Source: Paenibacillus sp. UNC451MF (GTDB lineage Bacteria; Bacillota; Bacilli; Paenibacillales; NBRC-103111). From it: 64,000 nt of DNA. Below, piece by piece: positions 16,767 through 25,432 of this stretch. Position 1 is the first letter of the stretch; every line of letters starts with the position of its first letter. The notes under the pieces are model-generated. The model was not told where the DNA came from. It worked only from the letters and a program-made list of their open reading frames with translations, and ran no database searches. The DNA lies in contig NZ_JMLS01000014.1 of assembly GCF_000686845.1 (NCBI RefSeq), positions 62,001-126,000 of the forward strand. The letters run 5' to 3'. The position numbers and the translations under genes are program-made.

Positions 16767-16817
16767 AAACGGCTCTCCGGTCACCCTTTTCTCAAAGGAC
16801 GGTCCGGAGGGCCGTTT
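16767..16817. terminator. Bidirectional terminator
   Basis: AAACGGCTCTCCGG / CCGGAGGGCCGTTT (one wobble pair) between the TauE/SafE gene and the convergent Cys-rich gene, T-rich after both arms. Confidence 0.85.
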
Positions 16818-16853
16818 ATTGTTAAAGTTGTTTCGTAGGTATCCTTCATCGGA

Positions 16854-17141
16854 TTATCCGCAAAAAACAGCAACTGCATTTAAATAGTTTATATTGACAT
16901 GCCGCACTTGATTACGGAAAAACTCATGTAGCGGATCCGTAACAATATGCGGATCATCGACGTTGCGCATGTCGTCCCATACGCATTCTACGCCCTTCCC
17001 GCCGGCCGTACCCGCAAACATGCTGCAGCCCTTGCAAAATGATTGACGCTGCTGATCGTCAAGCTTCACAATTTTATTGCGGAGACAGCAGTAGATGTTT
17101 CCGTCCTGATCCTTATAATTAACATGGTTAATGGTTTTCAC
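16854..17141 (-). CDS. Conserved Cys-containing small protein, unknown function
   Basis: 95 residues from a GTG placed six bases after GGGGTG; another GTG three codons upstream (17150) sits too close to the site. Six cysteines (CC near residue 18, CKGC near 36-39, one near 53 and one at the C-terminus) suggest metal binding or redox function. The central part CKGCSMFAGTAGGKGVECVW is the most motif-like stretch. I do not recognise the family. Single gene convergent with the TauE/SafE transporter. Confidence 0.6.
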   Translation of the reverse strand: MKTINHVNYKDQDGNIYCCLRNKIVKLDDQQRQSFCKGCSMFAGTAGGKGVECVWDDMRNVDDPHIVTDPLHEFFRNQVRHVNINYLNAVAVFCG

Positions 17142-17289
17142 CAAGTCCACCCCTTTAAGACTGAAGTCTGAATGTAATATTTATTATATAAACCAAATGT
17201 TAAATGTATGAACCCATTTTATTAAGCTTTTTTAAAATTACTGCCATTCCCCTCTCATCCGCAGCATCTGGTATTTTTAGAGATGGGGC

Positions 17290-17345
17290 TTGAATTTGTC
17301 GAAATAAAGAAGTAAAATGGGTTTTACCTAATTAACGTTAGTTAG
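17290..17345 (+). promoter_or_regulatory. Promoter and palindromic operator of the TetR-SMR operon
   Basis: TTGAAT (17290-17295) and TAAAAT (17313-17318) are 17 bp apart. The palindrome CTAATTAACGTTAGTTAG (17328-17345, one imperfect pair) starts just after the expected transcription start, so a bound TetR protein would block the polymerase. Confidence 0.65.
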
Positions 17346-17371
17346 TCAGTGGATATAAGGAGGTCTTGTCT

Positions 17372-17962
17372 ATGACCATAACGAAAATCAAAGCTGCTGC
17401 ACTGCGTCTGTTCGCACTAAAGGGCTACGAGGCCACTCCGCTATCCGAAATTGCTAAAGAGGTTGGTATTAAAACCCCTTCTCTTTATGCTCATTTTAAA
17501 GGTAAAGAAGATTTATTTCTCGCTATCTTCGAGGATGTCATACAAGAGCATTTCGACCATGTTACTGAATTGGCGACGCTTATTGCCGAGATGAGCGTAC
17601 ATGACAAGCTGTACACCATTTTGCAGGATGCGTGCCAGACTTATTTATTGAGCGAAGAGAGCATCACCTTCCTCAAGAGAGCGATGCTGTTTCCGCCTGA
17701 GTCTCTGCAGCAGGAGCTGCAAAGACGCTTTCCACAATCGGAAGCTGCTCTCTCCGAGGTCCTTAGAGACATTTTCGAGAAGGGAATGCGAGAGGGAATT
17801 ATTCGCCATGTGCAAGTAGAGGAGCTGCTGGCATCCTTCTATTGCTTGCTTGACGGAACGTTTATCCAACAGCATTACTATGCTCGAACCGATTTCGAGC
17901 GTCGAATCCAAAGCATTTGGCGGTTATATTGGCAAGGCATCATTGTACAGCATCAAGAGTAA
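17372..17962 (+). CDS. TetR/AcrR-family repressor
   Basis: 196 residues from an ATG eight bases after AGGAGG (a TTG two codons earlier is too close). The N-terminal helix-turn-helix is typical (ALRLFALKGYEATPLSEIAKEVGIKTPSLYAHFKGKEDLF, about residues 9-48). The C-terminal ligand domain is helical and variable. It is the first gene of an operon with an SMR exporter 13 bp downstream and has a palindrome in its own promoter, so autoregulation with induction of the exporter is likely. The inducer is unknown. Confidence 0.9.
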   Translation: MTITKIKAAALRLFALKGYEATPLSEIAKEVGIKTPSLYAHFKGKEDLFLAIFEDVIQEHFDHVTELATLIAEMSVHDKLYTILQDACQTYLLSEESITFLKRAMLFPPESLQQELQRRFPQSEAALSEVLRDIFEKGMREGIIRHVQVEELLASFYCLLDGTFIQQHYYARTDFERRIQSIWRLYWQGIIVQHQE

Positions 17963-17975
17963 GGAGTGAGCATGA

Positions 17976-18290
17976 ATGGCTTGGATTTATTTGATTATTG
18001 CCGGATTATTTGAGGTCGTATGGGCCGTGAGCATTAAATATACGAACGGGTTCACGAAGCTAGTTCCCACAGTCGTAACCATTGCAGGTATGGCCGTAAG
18101 CTTCTATTTCTTATCCCAAGCGTTAAAATCTTTACCGATGGGAACCGCTTATGCAATATGGACAGGCATTGGTGCCATGGGTACCGTCATCGTCGGAATG
18201 CTCTTCTTAGGAGAACCGCGGGACGCTATCCGCCTTCTGTTTCTTCTATTGATCGTAGGAGGCATTGTCGGGTTGAAGGTGACCGCCTAA
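17976..18290 (+). CDS. SMR-family exporter, guanidinium (Gdx/SugE) type
   Basis: 104 residues and four membrane helices. Glu13 in the first helix ([14 protein letters not shown]) is the central proton/substrate residue. [11 protein letters not shown] and [17 protein letters not shown] are closer to the Gdx/SugE guanidinium exporters than to the EmrE/QacC drug exporters. Such proteins work as antiparallel dimers exchanging guanidinium for protons. Good ribosome site (AAGGAG). A guanidine riboswitch is not seen; control is probably by the TetR protein of the same operon. Confidence 0.85.
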   Translation: MAWIYLIIAGLFEVVWAVSIKYTNGFTKLVPTVVTIAGMAVSFYFLSQALKSLPMGTAYAIWTGIGAMGTVIVGMLFLGEPRDAIRLLFLLLIVGGIVGLKVTA

Positions 18291-18306
18291 AAACATACAA
18301 CCACAA

Positions 18307-18339
18307 AAAGGCAGGTCGGAAATATTCCGACCTGCCTTT
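18307..18339. terminator. Bidirectional terminator
   Basis: Perfect 15-bp arms AAAGGCAGGTCGGAA / TTCCGACCTGCCTTT with a three-base loop, between the SMR gene and the convergent ABC exporter. Confidence 0.95.
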
Positions 18340-18345
18340 ATTCAT

Positions 18346-20157
18346 TTATTCCATCGCTTTGGAAAATTGCGTCCGATATAATCTTGCATACAATCCATCC
18401 AGCTCCAGCAGCTCCTCGTGACGGCCGTTTTCCATCACTTGCCCCGCGTCCATGACGACAATACGGTTAGCCGATAAGATCGTCGACAGTCTATGGGCAA
18501 TAACCAGCGTTGTCCGTCTGCGCATCAGTTCATCCAGTGCGGATTGCACGTAGGCTTCCGATTCGGAGTCAAGATGCGACGTCGCTTCATCGAGTACGAG
18601 AATACGCGGATCCTTCAAGATAGCCCGAGCTATCGCCAGCCGCTGCCGCTCGCCACCCGAAAGCCTGTGCCCCCGCTCCCCTACCATTGTGTCATACCCC
18701 TCGGGCAGCGACATGATCATATCATGAATGTAGGCTTGCCTACAGGCAGCCTCGATCTCCTCTTGAGTAGCATGCTGCCTTGCAAACAGCAAGTTATCCC
18801 TTATAGAAGCATGGAATAAGAACGATTCCTGCGTAACAAAAGCAACCTGGTTTCGCAGTGTCTCCAACCTGACTTCTTTGATATTGAAGCCGTCGACCTC
18901 CACAATACCGGACGTAGGATCGTAAAGCCTGCCGAGCATGCCAATCAATGTGGACTTGCCTGCTCCGCTTGGGCCGACGATAGCTACCACTTCGCCTGGA
19001 AGGGCCTCAAAGGATACTTCCCTTAACGCGTATTTGCCAGGCTGGTATGCATAAGTGACATGGCGGTAAGCTACTTTCCCTTGAACAGCCGGAAGCTCAC
19101 GTGCCGTCAATGAATCAGCCACTTCCGGCTCCATGTCCTGGTACTCAAAGATCCGTTGGAACACGCCGAGCGCCGTTGCTACCTCCACATGCAGATTGAG
19201 CAGTGTCGTGACGGGACCATACAGCCGTCCCAAATATTGTGTAAATGCAACGATGCTTCCGATCGTCATAATCCCGGTTACCACATTCCATCCGCCATAC
19301 AAATAAATCAGCGCCGTACCAATGGGTCCTAGAATGCCAAGCACCATTCCATACCAGCGCCCTACCAGATTAAGCCGCAGCTCTAAATCCATGACCTTCT
19401 GGTTGAGCTCACCGAACTGCTTTTCCTGCTGCTTCTCCTGCTGAAAGATCCGGGTCAGCAGCGCACCCGATACACCAAAAATTTCACCTAACTGCGACGA
19501 CATTTCCCCGCGCACCCTCTGCGTATCTCCCCGTAAACGCTTACGAACCTCTGAAACCTTACGCACCGGCAGAATGAACAAGGGCAGAATGATTAAAGCC
19601 AGCAGGGCGAGCCGCCAATCCAGAGCGAACAAAATGATAACGGTTGTCAAAACAATAACCGTCTGTGTAACCGCCGAAACGACGATGGTGGTCACTACAT
19701 TTTGCACTGCGAGCACGTCACCTGTCAGCCGCTGAATGATCTCCCCTGATTTTGAATCTGTGAAGAAGCCCATGGACTGGCGCTGCAAATTAGCAAACAG
19801 CGATTGCCGCAAATCGCGCATAACCCCTTGGCCTACTTTGGTATTCTCATGGTTTTGCCAAACGCCGAGTAATCCGCTCAGAAGCGGTAGAAGCACCATA
19901 AGTCCGACCATCTTCAATAGCAGTATTTTATTTCCCTGTGGTATAGCTGTATCAATAATTTCCTTCATGATAAGTGGCGGAAGAAGTCCTATTAATGAAG
20001 AAACAAGAGCTAGCACCAAAATGGCTGCCAGCTGCCAGCGATAACCTCGAAATAAACCGTAAATGCGTTTTACCGAGACTTCCTTAAGTGTCGCCTTCCC
20101 TCGGCTTTGCAGCATTTGACGGTTGCCTGCCTCCCAACGTACCCCTTCTCCTCTCAT
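18346..20157 (-). CDS. ABC exporter, fused permease and ATPase
   Basis: 603 residues. Six-helix exporter domain (about 35-340), then the ATPase domain with Walker A GPSGAGKST, signature LSGGERQRLAIARAIL, Walker B ILVLDEAT and the H-loop His in AHRLST. This is a homodimeric-type multidrug or lipid exporter of the MsbA/BmrA kind. GGAGGACG precedes the ATG, and the ATG overlaps the stop of the YyaC-type gene by four bases, so translation is coupled. Substrate unknown. Confidence 0.9.
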   Translation of the reverse strand: MRGEGVRWEAGNRQMLQSRGKATLKEVSVKRIYGLFRGYRWQLAAILVLALVSSLIGLLPPLIMKEIIDTAIPQGNKILLLKMVGLMVLLPLLSGLLGVWQNHENTKVGQGVMRDLRQSLFANLQRQSMGFFTDSKSGEIIQRLTGDVLAVQNVVTTIVVSAVTQTVIVLTTVIILFALDWRLALLALIILPLFILPVRKVSEVRKRLRGDTQRVRGEMSSQLGEIFGVSGALLTRIFQQEKQQEKQFGELNQKVMDLELRLNLVGRWYGMVLGILGPIGTALIYLYGGWNVVTGIMTIGSIVAFTQYLGRLYGPVTTLLNLHVEVATALGVFQRIFEYQDMEPEVADSLTARELPAVQGKVAYRHVTYAYQPGKYALREVSFEALPGEVVAIVGPSGAGKSTLIGMLGRLYDPTSGIVEVDGFNIKEVRLETLRNQVAFVTQESFLFHASIRDNLLFARQHATQEEIEAACRQAYIHDMIMSLPEGYDTMVGERGHRLSGGERQRLAIARAILKDPRILVLDEATSHLDSESEAYVQSALDELMRRRTTLVIAHRLSTILSANRIVVMDAGQVMENGRHEELLELDGLYARLYRTQFSKAME

Positions 20158-20723
20158 CCTTCGTCCTCCTTTACTTGCGACTTTGTGGATACCGAATTAA
20201 CTGGAAACGCTATACGGATTGCTGCCACAATTTCTTTGGCCATGACCATGACCCGGTAAAGCGAAGTGCTTTGAAGCGTAGAGTATTTTTGTCCGCCATC
20301 CACATTAACGATGCCTGCTATGGAGTAATCTCCCACGGCCGGGAGCTGCTTGCCAAGCGACTTCCCCGGCTCCATCGGTTGATTGGATACTTGATAAGAA
20401 GCTACAGATGCAGGCTGACCCAAGCACGCGTCAATAGCGACGACTTTTTGCTCGGTCGGAATGCGGGCCAGTCGTTCAATCATATTGCTCGCATCCAATG
20501 GAGCCTCTAGCGTCCCCATTACATATGGATAACCCGCCTCAACCAGCATCGTGCCTACTAATGGACCAAGCGCATCTCCTGTAGATCGGTCTGTTCCGAT
20601 GCATAAAAACAATATTTTCTCGGCATCCAGCTCCGGCTGCCGTATCGTCGATAAGAATTCAGCCAGCTCCCCGCCTTTTACCTTTTTGCGAATGACGGGC
20701 GCTGCTCCCCCGTTCCCTTGCAT
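20154..20723 (-). CDS. yyaC: YyaC-family spore protease relative
   Basis: 189 residues from the ATG after GGAGGGGGGAGG; the frame upstream to 20858 has no ribosome site. The motif ILFLCIGTDRSTGDALGPLVG and later VAIDACLG and GDYSIAGIVNV are those of the YyaC family, distant relatives of the GPR germination protease. YyaC is made during sporulation in Bacillus; its target is not established. Here its stop overlaps the start of an ABC exporter, an unusual pairing. Confidence 0.85.
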   Translation of the reverse strand: MQGNGGAAPVIRKKVKGGELAEFLSTIRQPELDAEKILFLCIGTDRSTGDALGPLVGTMLVEAGYPYVMGTLEAPLDASNMIERLARIPTEQKVVAIDACLGQPASVASYQVSNQPMEPGKSLGKQLPAVGDYSIAGIVNVDGGQKYSTLQSTSLYRVMVMAKEIVAAIRIAFPVNSVSTKSQVKEDEG

Positions 20724-20860
20724 GGCCTCCCCCCTCCTATGCGTATGCCATATTTCAAGTCTTTTCCTCATTGTATCACAGAGAAACCAGAATTTGTTGT
20801 TATGCCGCAGCCCATGATATAATGCGACCAAACGGTTTGCCAAAAGGACGGGATTCACCC

Positions 20861-22087
20861 ATGCCGATAATCAAGCTGCTCGCCATCATAACCTTCATTT
20901 ACTGGATTATCATGCTCTGGGATACGCTTCAAGCACGCAAAAGAATGTTGAGCTTGCCTCATGCACCTCCAGATGCTTTCGCTGCCTCATCTGGCCATAA
21001 GTTGAAGCCGAATCCAGCAATGAATCAGCAGGAGCTTCCACTTGTATCTGTCGTCATAGCTGCCAAGGAGGAAGAAGCCTCCATCGTAGAGACAGTCAAG
21101 CATCTGCTTCATCAAACCTATTCGCGACTCGAAATCATCGCCGTCAACGACCGCTCGCAGGACGGGACGGGACGCAAGCTCGAAGAGCTTCGCAAATGGT
21201 CTGAGGGAAAAGAAAATATTTCCATACATTTAAAAATTATTCATGTCACGACACTACCGGCAGGCTGGCTCGGCAAAAACCACGCTCTGTACCAAGGTTA
21301 TATGCAGGCCCGCGGCCAATATGTGCTGTTCACCGATGCCGATGTCCTATTTCAGCCCAACACGATCGCGGATGCGGTTCACTATATGAAGGCTAACGAG
21401 GTCGATCATTTGACGCTGGCACCGAACATGATCGTCAACGGATTTTGGCTGAGGGCATTTGTCATGTACTTCTTCTTCACACTAAGCTTGTATGTTCGCC
21501 CTTGGAGGTCCAATATCGACAGCCAGCATAAGCACGGCATGGGAATAGGGGCTTTTAACTTACTTACCCGGCATGCTTACGAAAAAATCGGCACCCATGA
21601 GGCCTTTGCCCTTCGACCTGACGATGATCTGGTTCTTGGAAAGAGGGTCAAGCAGGCCATGCTGCGACAGCGGCTGGCTTCCGGCAGGGAACACATTGCC
21701 GTAGAGTGGTACAAAAGCTTGGGCGAAGCCGTCCGGGGACTTGAGAAAAACTTGTTCTCCGGCTTTCAGTACAAGCTCAGTCTGGCCTTTATTGGAGTCC
21801 TTGGTCAGCTGATCATGTTCTTGTTCCCGTTCATCGCGCTGTTCATAGCCGGTGGTTGGGCTTCTTGGATCTACGGGCTATCGATCCTCATCATGCTATT
21901 CGTGTACTTCCGGCTCGTTCATTCTTTGACGGGCATAGGTGGAACCGAGGTGCTTGTGTTTCCTTTAACAGTCGGGCTGCTGTGTTACATTGTAGTTCGT
22001 TCTGTCTGGCTGACCCTTCGTCAGGACGGAATCCATTGGCGCGGAACCTATTATTCATTGAACGAGCTAAGAAAGATGCGGCGCTGA
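20861..22087 (+). CDS. Membrane glycosyltransferase family 2
   Basis: 408 residues from ATG 20861 (AAGGACGGG upstream). A membrane helix at residues 4-21, the GT-A domain opening with VSVVIAAKEEEASI at about 62, the metal-binding FTDADV at Asp159-Asp161, a DDD motif (RPDDDLVLG) near residue 260, and four membrane helices at the C-terminus. This layout is shared by processive and carotenoid- or lipid-modifying glycosyltransferases such as the CrtQ type. Acceptor unknown. Single gene followed by a very small membrane protein gene. Confidence 0.85.
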   Translation: MPIIKLLAIITFIYWIIMLWDTLQARKRMLSLPHAPPDAFAASSGHKLKPNPAMNQQELPLVSVVIAAKEEEASIVETVKHLLHQTYSRLEIIAVNDRSQDGTGRKLEELRKWSEGKENISIHLKIIHVTTLPAGWLGKNHALYQGYMQARGQYVLFTDADVLFQPNTIADAVHYMKANEVDHLTLAPNMIVNGFWLRAFVMYFFFTLSLYVRPWRSNIDSQHKHGMGIGAFNLLTRHAYEKIGTHEAFALRPDDDLVLGKRVKQAMLRQRLASGREHIAVEWYKSLGEAVRGLEKNLFSGFQYKLSLAFIGVLGQLIMFLFPFIALFIAGGWASWIYGLSILIMLFVYFRLVHSLTGIGGTEVLVFPLTVGLLCYIVVRSVWLTLRQDGIHWRGTYYSLNELRKMRR

Positions 22088-22200
22088 CCGCCCATCACTT
22101 TAACAAAATTTTTACACTCCAGGCCGTTATGTTATTATAAAATAATAGTAAAGAGCGTACGTCCTACAAGACTTACGCCGTATATAAGGGAGAGCTGACC

Positions 22201-22296
22201 ATGACTCAATTATCCAATAAACAATTATTTTATGTTACGGGCGTCATGCTCCTGACGTTTGTTCTCATTGTTGCTTATCAGCACATCCAAGCGTAG
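22201..22296 (+). CDS. 31-residue single-span membrane protein
   Basis: ATG after AAGGGAGAG at good spacing; reads MTQLSNKQLF, then a hydrophobic helix of about 18 residues, then YQHIQA and a stop. A promoter-like TTTACA with a TATAAA about 19 bp later lies upstream (around 22113-22144) and a strong terminator follows. The short length makes chance possible, but site, helix and terminator together support a real small protein. Confidence 0.6.
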   Translation: MTQLSNKQLFYVTGVMLLTFVLIVAYQHIQA

Positions 22297-22334
22297 CACT
22301 TATTTTTCAATTATAGATAGACTATTCACATTAT

Positions 22335-22372
22335 ACCGACACGTTCATGACGTGCCGGTTTTTTGTTTTTCG
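22335..22372 (+). terminator. Terminator after the 31-residue protein
   Basis: ACCGACACGT / ACGTGCCGGT (one mismatch) followed by TTTTTGTTTTT. Confidence 0.85.
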
Positions 22373-22454
22373 GCAGCCAAGTTTTGAAATCTTTGAAGAT
22401 ATCGTTATAGTTAAGAAAGGGATTCACAAGCTAGCCAAAAAAGGATGTATTCGC

Positions 22455-23135
22455 ATGAGAATTCATATATTGATCGCTGACGACGATCCGCATATCCGCG
22501 AGCTGCTGCGGTTTAATCTACATAATGAAGGCTACATCGTGTATGAGGCCGAAGACGGAGAGCAGGCTTCTCATCTAATGGAAAGCGAGCAGGTCCATTT
22601 GGCCGTTATCGATGTCATGATGCCTGGTAAAAACGGGTGGGAACTATGCGAGGAAATACGGAGACACTACGACATACCAGTCATCCTGTTAACCGCCAAA
22701 GGTGCTATGGAGGATAAAGAAAAAGGATTCTTGTCCGGTACCGATGATTATTTAGTCAAGCCGTTTGAACCGCGTGAGCTGCTGTTTCGGATCCGGGCTC
22801 TGCTGCGCCGTTATCAAATGGCTTCACTCGAAACCATCCGGTTCGGCGATACGACCATCGATCGCAAAAGCTACGAGATCACCATTAAAGACGAGATCTT
22901 TACGATCCCATTAAAGGAGTTCGAGCTCCTATCGCAGCTGGCCAGCAATCCTGGACGCATTTTCACAAGGGATCAATTGCTGCAACTAATTTGGGGCGCC
23001 GATTATGAGGGAGATAGCCGGACCATCGATGTGCATATCAAACGACTGCGTGAACGCTTCTCTCCTAAAACCGAGGATTTCGGCATTACGACCATTAGAG
23101 GGCTAGGCTACAAGCTTGAGGTACATGATTCATGA
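22455..23135 (+). CDS. OmpR/PhoB-family response regulator
   Basis: 226 residues from ATG 22455 (AAAAAAGGATG upstream); the longer frame overlaps the preceding terminator. Receiver domain with the acidic pair at residues 10-11, phospho-acceptor Asp53 (VIDVMMPG) and Lys of LLTAKG. Winged-helix domain from about 130, with the DNA helix region RTIDVHIKRLRERF and the terminal GLGYKLE. Overlaps the kinase gene by four bases. Its targets are unknown. Confidence 0.95.
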   Translation: MRIHILIADDDPHIRELLRFNLHNEGYIVYEAEDGEQASHLMESEQVHLAVIDVMMPGKNGWELCEEIRRHYDIPVILLTAKGAMEDKEKGFLSGTDDYLVKPFEPRELLFRIRALLRRYQMASLETIRFGDTTIDRKSYEITIKDEIFTIPLKEFELLSQLASNPGRIFTRDQLLQLIWGADYEGDSRTIDVHIKRLRERFSPKTEDFGITTIRGLGYKLEVHDS

Positions 23136-24511
23136 GAACTTTGTATACGCGGATCGTGGTCACTTTTATCTTCATTGCCTTGATTAGCAGCATCTTCGCC
23201 CTTTTCGTTACAAATACTTACTATACATCCCAACTCAGAACTTATAATGAACAAAAGATTATGCGCATTGGCAGTGAAATCCGCGATTTATACGAGCAAA
23301 TGCCCGCTATGGAGCTAAGCGCCTATCTAACGCATATTGCCGGTCTTGGCTATCAAATTTATGCCGTCAACAGCAAAATGGAAGGTTCTTTCTACGGTGC
23401 ACCCTTTAAGCACACCCAATTTGATCCGGACATCGTTCGGCGTGTGTTAGCTGGAGATATGTACCGCGGGATCATGGAAGAACAGCACGCTTTGATGGTT
23501 ACCGGTTTTTTTGAGAACAGTATCCGCAACACCTCAGGGCTCCCCATTAAGGTGAACGGGGAACCTTACGCGTTGTTTATACGGCCCAATCTGGAAGAAC
23601 AAATCGGAGAGGTACGCATCCTGATGGGTTTTCTGTTGGGATTCACCTTCTTGTTCAGCATCGCCTTAATCGCCGTCTTGACCCGCTTTATCGTAAAGCC
23701 GCTGCAGCAATTAACGGAAGCAACCAATAAAATCGTCGGAGGCAACTACAACATCCAGTTGGACATATCCAGACGGGATGAAATCGGAAATGCAGCACGC
23801 CATTTTACTCAGATGGCTAGCTCTCTAAAAAAGCTGGATGAAATGAGACAAGAGTTCGTCGCCAATGTATCGCATGAGATTCAATCCCCTCTCACCTCCA
23901 TTCAGGGCTTCGCTCAAACGATGCTCGACAAGCAAGCGACACCCGAGGAAACGGAGCGGTATTTGAAAATTATCGAGGAGGAAAGCAAGCGGCTGTCAGG
24001 CTTGGGTAAGCAGCTCTTAACCCTTGCGGCGCTGGACAAAGAGGATACGCCTGTGAAACGTACAGCCTTCCGGCTGGATGAGCAAATACGCCAGGCGCTT
24101 ATCGTTACGGAATGGCAGTGGACTGAAAAGCGGCTGCAGCTCGATCTCGAGCTTCCCGACATGATCGTTACTGGTGATGCACAGCTAATGGTTCAAGTGT
24201 GGCTTAATCTGATTACTAACGCCATCAAGTTTTCTCATACGGGGGGCACCCTTCGCATTAACGCGGCAGTTGAACGGGAGATCCTCGTAGAAATTAGCGA
24301 TACCGGGATGGGTATCTCAGAAGACGAGCTTCCTCACATCTTCGACCGCTTTTACAAAGCGGATCAAGCCAGAAACCGAACCCGCTCCGGCAGCGGTCTC
24401 GGGCTATCCATCGCCCGAAAAATTGTGGAGCTTCATGGCGGCAGCATACAAGTCCGCAGCCGTTTAGGGGAGGGCTCTACTTTCATAGTCCGACTTCCTC
24501 TTTTAACCTAA
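23132..24511 (+). CDS. Sensor histidine kinase
   Basis: 459 residues: membrane helix 8-28, extracytoplasmic sensor of about 130 residues, second helix 162-186, HAMP region 187-240, HisKA domain with His248 in VANVSHEIQSPLTS, and HATPase domain with N-box NLITNAIKFSH and G-boxes DTGMGIS and GSGLGLSIA. The H-box has Gln-Ser in place of the usual Arg-Thr. Partner of the overlapping response regulator. Signal unknown. Confidence 0.95.
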   Translation: MRTLYTRIVVTFIFIALISSIFALFVTNTYYTSQLRTYNEQKIMRIGSEIRDLYEQMPAMELSAYLTHIAGLGYQIYAVNSKMEGSFYGAPFKHTQFDPDIVRRVLAGDMYRGIMEEQHALMVTGFFENSIRNTSGLPIKVNGEPYALFIRPNLEEQIGEVRILMGFLLGFTFLFSIALIAVLTRFIVKPLQQLTEATNKIVGGNYNIQLDISRRDEIGNAARHFTQMASSLKKLDEMRQEFVANVSHEIQSPLTSIQGFAQTMLDKQATPEETERYLKIIEEESKRLSGLGKQLLTLAALDKEDTPVKRTAFRLDEQIRQALIVTEWQWTEKRLQLDLELPDMIVTGDAQLMVQVWLNLITNAIKFSHTGGTLRINAAVEREILVEISDTGMGISEDELPHIFDRFYKADQARNRTRSGSGLGLSIARKIVELHGGSIQVRSRLGEGSTFIVRLPLLT

Positions 24512-24516
24512 CCAAA

Positions 24517-24541
24517 AAGGCTGCAGTATATTTGCAGCCTT
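24517..24541 (-). terminator. Hairpin with T-run on the minus strand
   Basis: AAGGCTGCA / TGCAGCCTT, perfect 9-bp arms. The T-run (CCTTTTTGG) is on the minus-strand side, so it would end minus transcripts coming through the repeat element from the racemase-like gene. It may still help end the kinase operon. Confidence 0.65.
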
Positions 24542-24585
24542 AGATGGTTGAGAAGCTTGTATTTATGAAATTGTGACAGAACGTA

Positions 24586-24705
24586 GGTAGGGCATCCCCT
24601 GTAGGAGCGGTAGCGTCCGCCTTTGTTATCGGGAAATCACCGCTGCTAAGCAAATCAATTGAACATTTCCCGATAACAACAGCGGCTGGAAGGGGCTGTC
24701 CTACC
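24586..24705. repeat. Dispersed hairpin repeat, copy A
   Basis: One of two copies in the window. A 43-bp left block (24603-24645) matches copy B at 39728-39770 with one difference, and a 22-bp right block (24665-24686) matches 39789-39810 exactly. The core stem is GTTATCGGGAAAT / ATTTCCCGATAAC. The loop between is unlike that of copy B. Outer arms GGTAGGGCATCCCC and GGGGCTGTCCTACC also pair. It lies between convergent genes and encodes no protein. Confidence 0.85.
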
Positions 24706-24760
24706 GGAGTACTGCATCACATTTTTTTGCTTTCAAGGTTTCTCATCCATTTCCTTGCAC

Positions 24761-25417
24761 CTATAACTGCAGCCGCTCCACCAGATGACCAACCAAAGCC
24801 TTCAAAGGATCGCCCACACGGACACCGCTGGCTCTCTCCGCCTCCTCCGCAGCCTGCACCATGGACAGCTGGGCTGCCCACACCTGCCTGTCAGGCTGAG
24901 CTTCAATCCATCTCTTCAGCCCCGCGGCAACAAGCTCGACATAAGCACCCTTTTTTCCTTGCATTAAAAGCTCAAAGGAATGCTCCAGCGTTTGCGATTG
25001 AAGGTCAAGCTGCTTGCCCTTAAGCATTGCATAGCGGATCAGACGCTCTAAAGTGCCCTGAACCGTCGCTGGATTCGTAAATACAAGCAGAGGTGGCTGC
25101 CCGCTTTCGCAAATCGACTCGAACAACGGATCGTCAATTTTGATAATCGGAATGCCATAGTCCAGCTCTTCAGGCATATGAGCCGTAAAGAAGGTACAAG
25201 TTACGAGAATGGCATCGACACGGCTAGCCGCTACCCAATCCAACGTCTCCTTGATTTTACGCTGCGCCTTCTCTAAAGAAAAAAGAGGATCGGATTTACG
25301 CCGATCCAGTCCAGGGTCTACAAAATGAAGGAGCTCTACATCGTACGGCTCCAGTGCTTTTTGAATAATCTCGATATTCGAATAATGTGCATGATAGCAG
25401 CCTATCGTTACCGTCAT
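24761..25417 (-). CDS. Asp/Glu racemase-fold protein
   Basis: 218 residues. VDAILVTCTFFTAH near residues 68-81 has the catalytic-type Cys of the aspartate/glutamate/hydantoin racemase superfamily, and WAAQLSMVQAAEEAER near 180 matches the second active-site segment except that its Cys is replaced by Ser or absent. With one Cys it is probably not a two-base racemase; decarboxylase-, isomerase- or AroM-like functions occur in this superfamily. GGGAGC precedes the ATG. Gap to the LCP gene upstream is 15 bp, so they may be co-transcribed. Confidence 0.65.
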   Translation of the reverse strand: MTVTIGCYHAHYSNIEIIQKALEPYDVELLHFVDPGLDRRKSDPLFSLEKAQRKIKETLDWVAASRVDAILVTCTFFTAHMPEELDYGIPIIKIDDPLFESICESGQPPLLVFTNPATVQGTLERLIRYAMLKGKQLDLQSQTLEHSFELLMQGKKGAYVELVAAGLKRWIEAQPDRQVWAAQLSMVQAAEEAERASGVRVGDPLKALVGHLVERLQL

Positions 25418-25432
25418 GGATATCGCTCCCTT

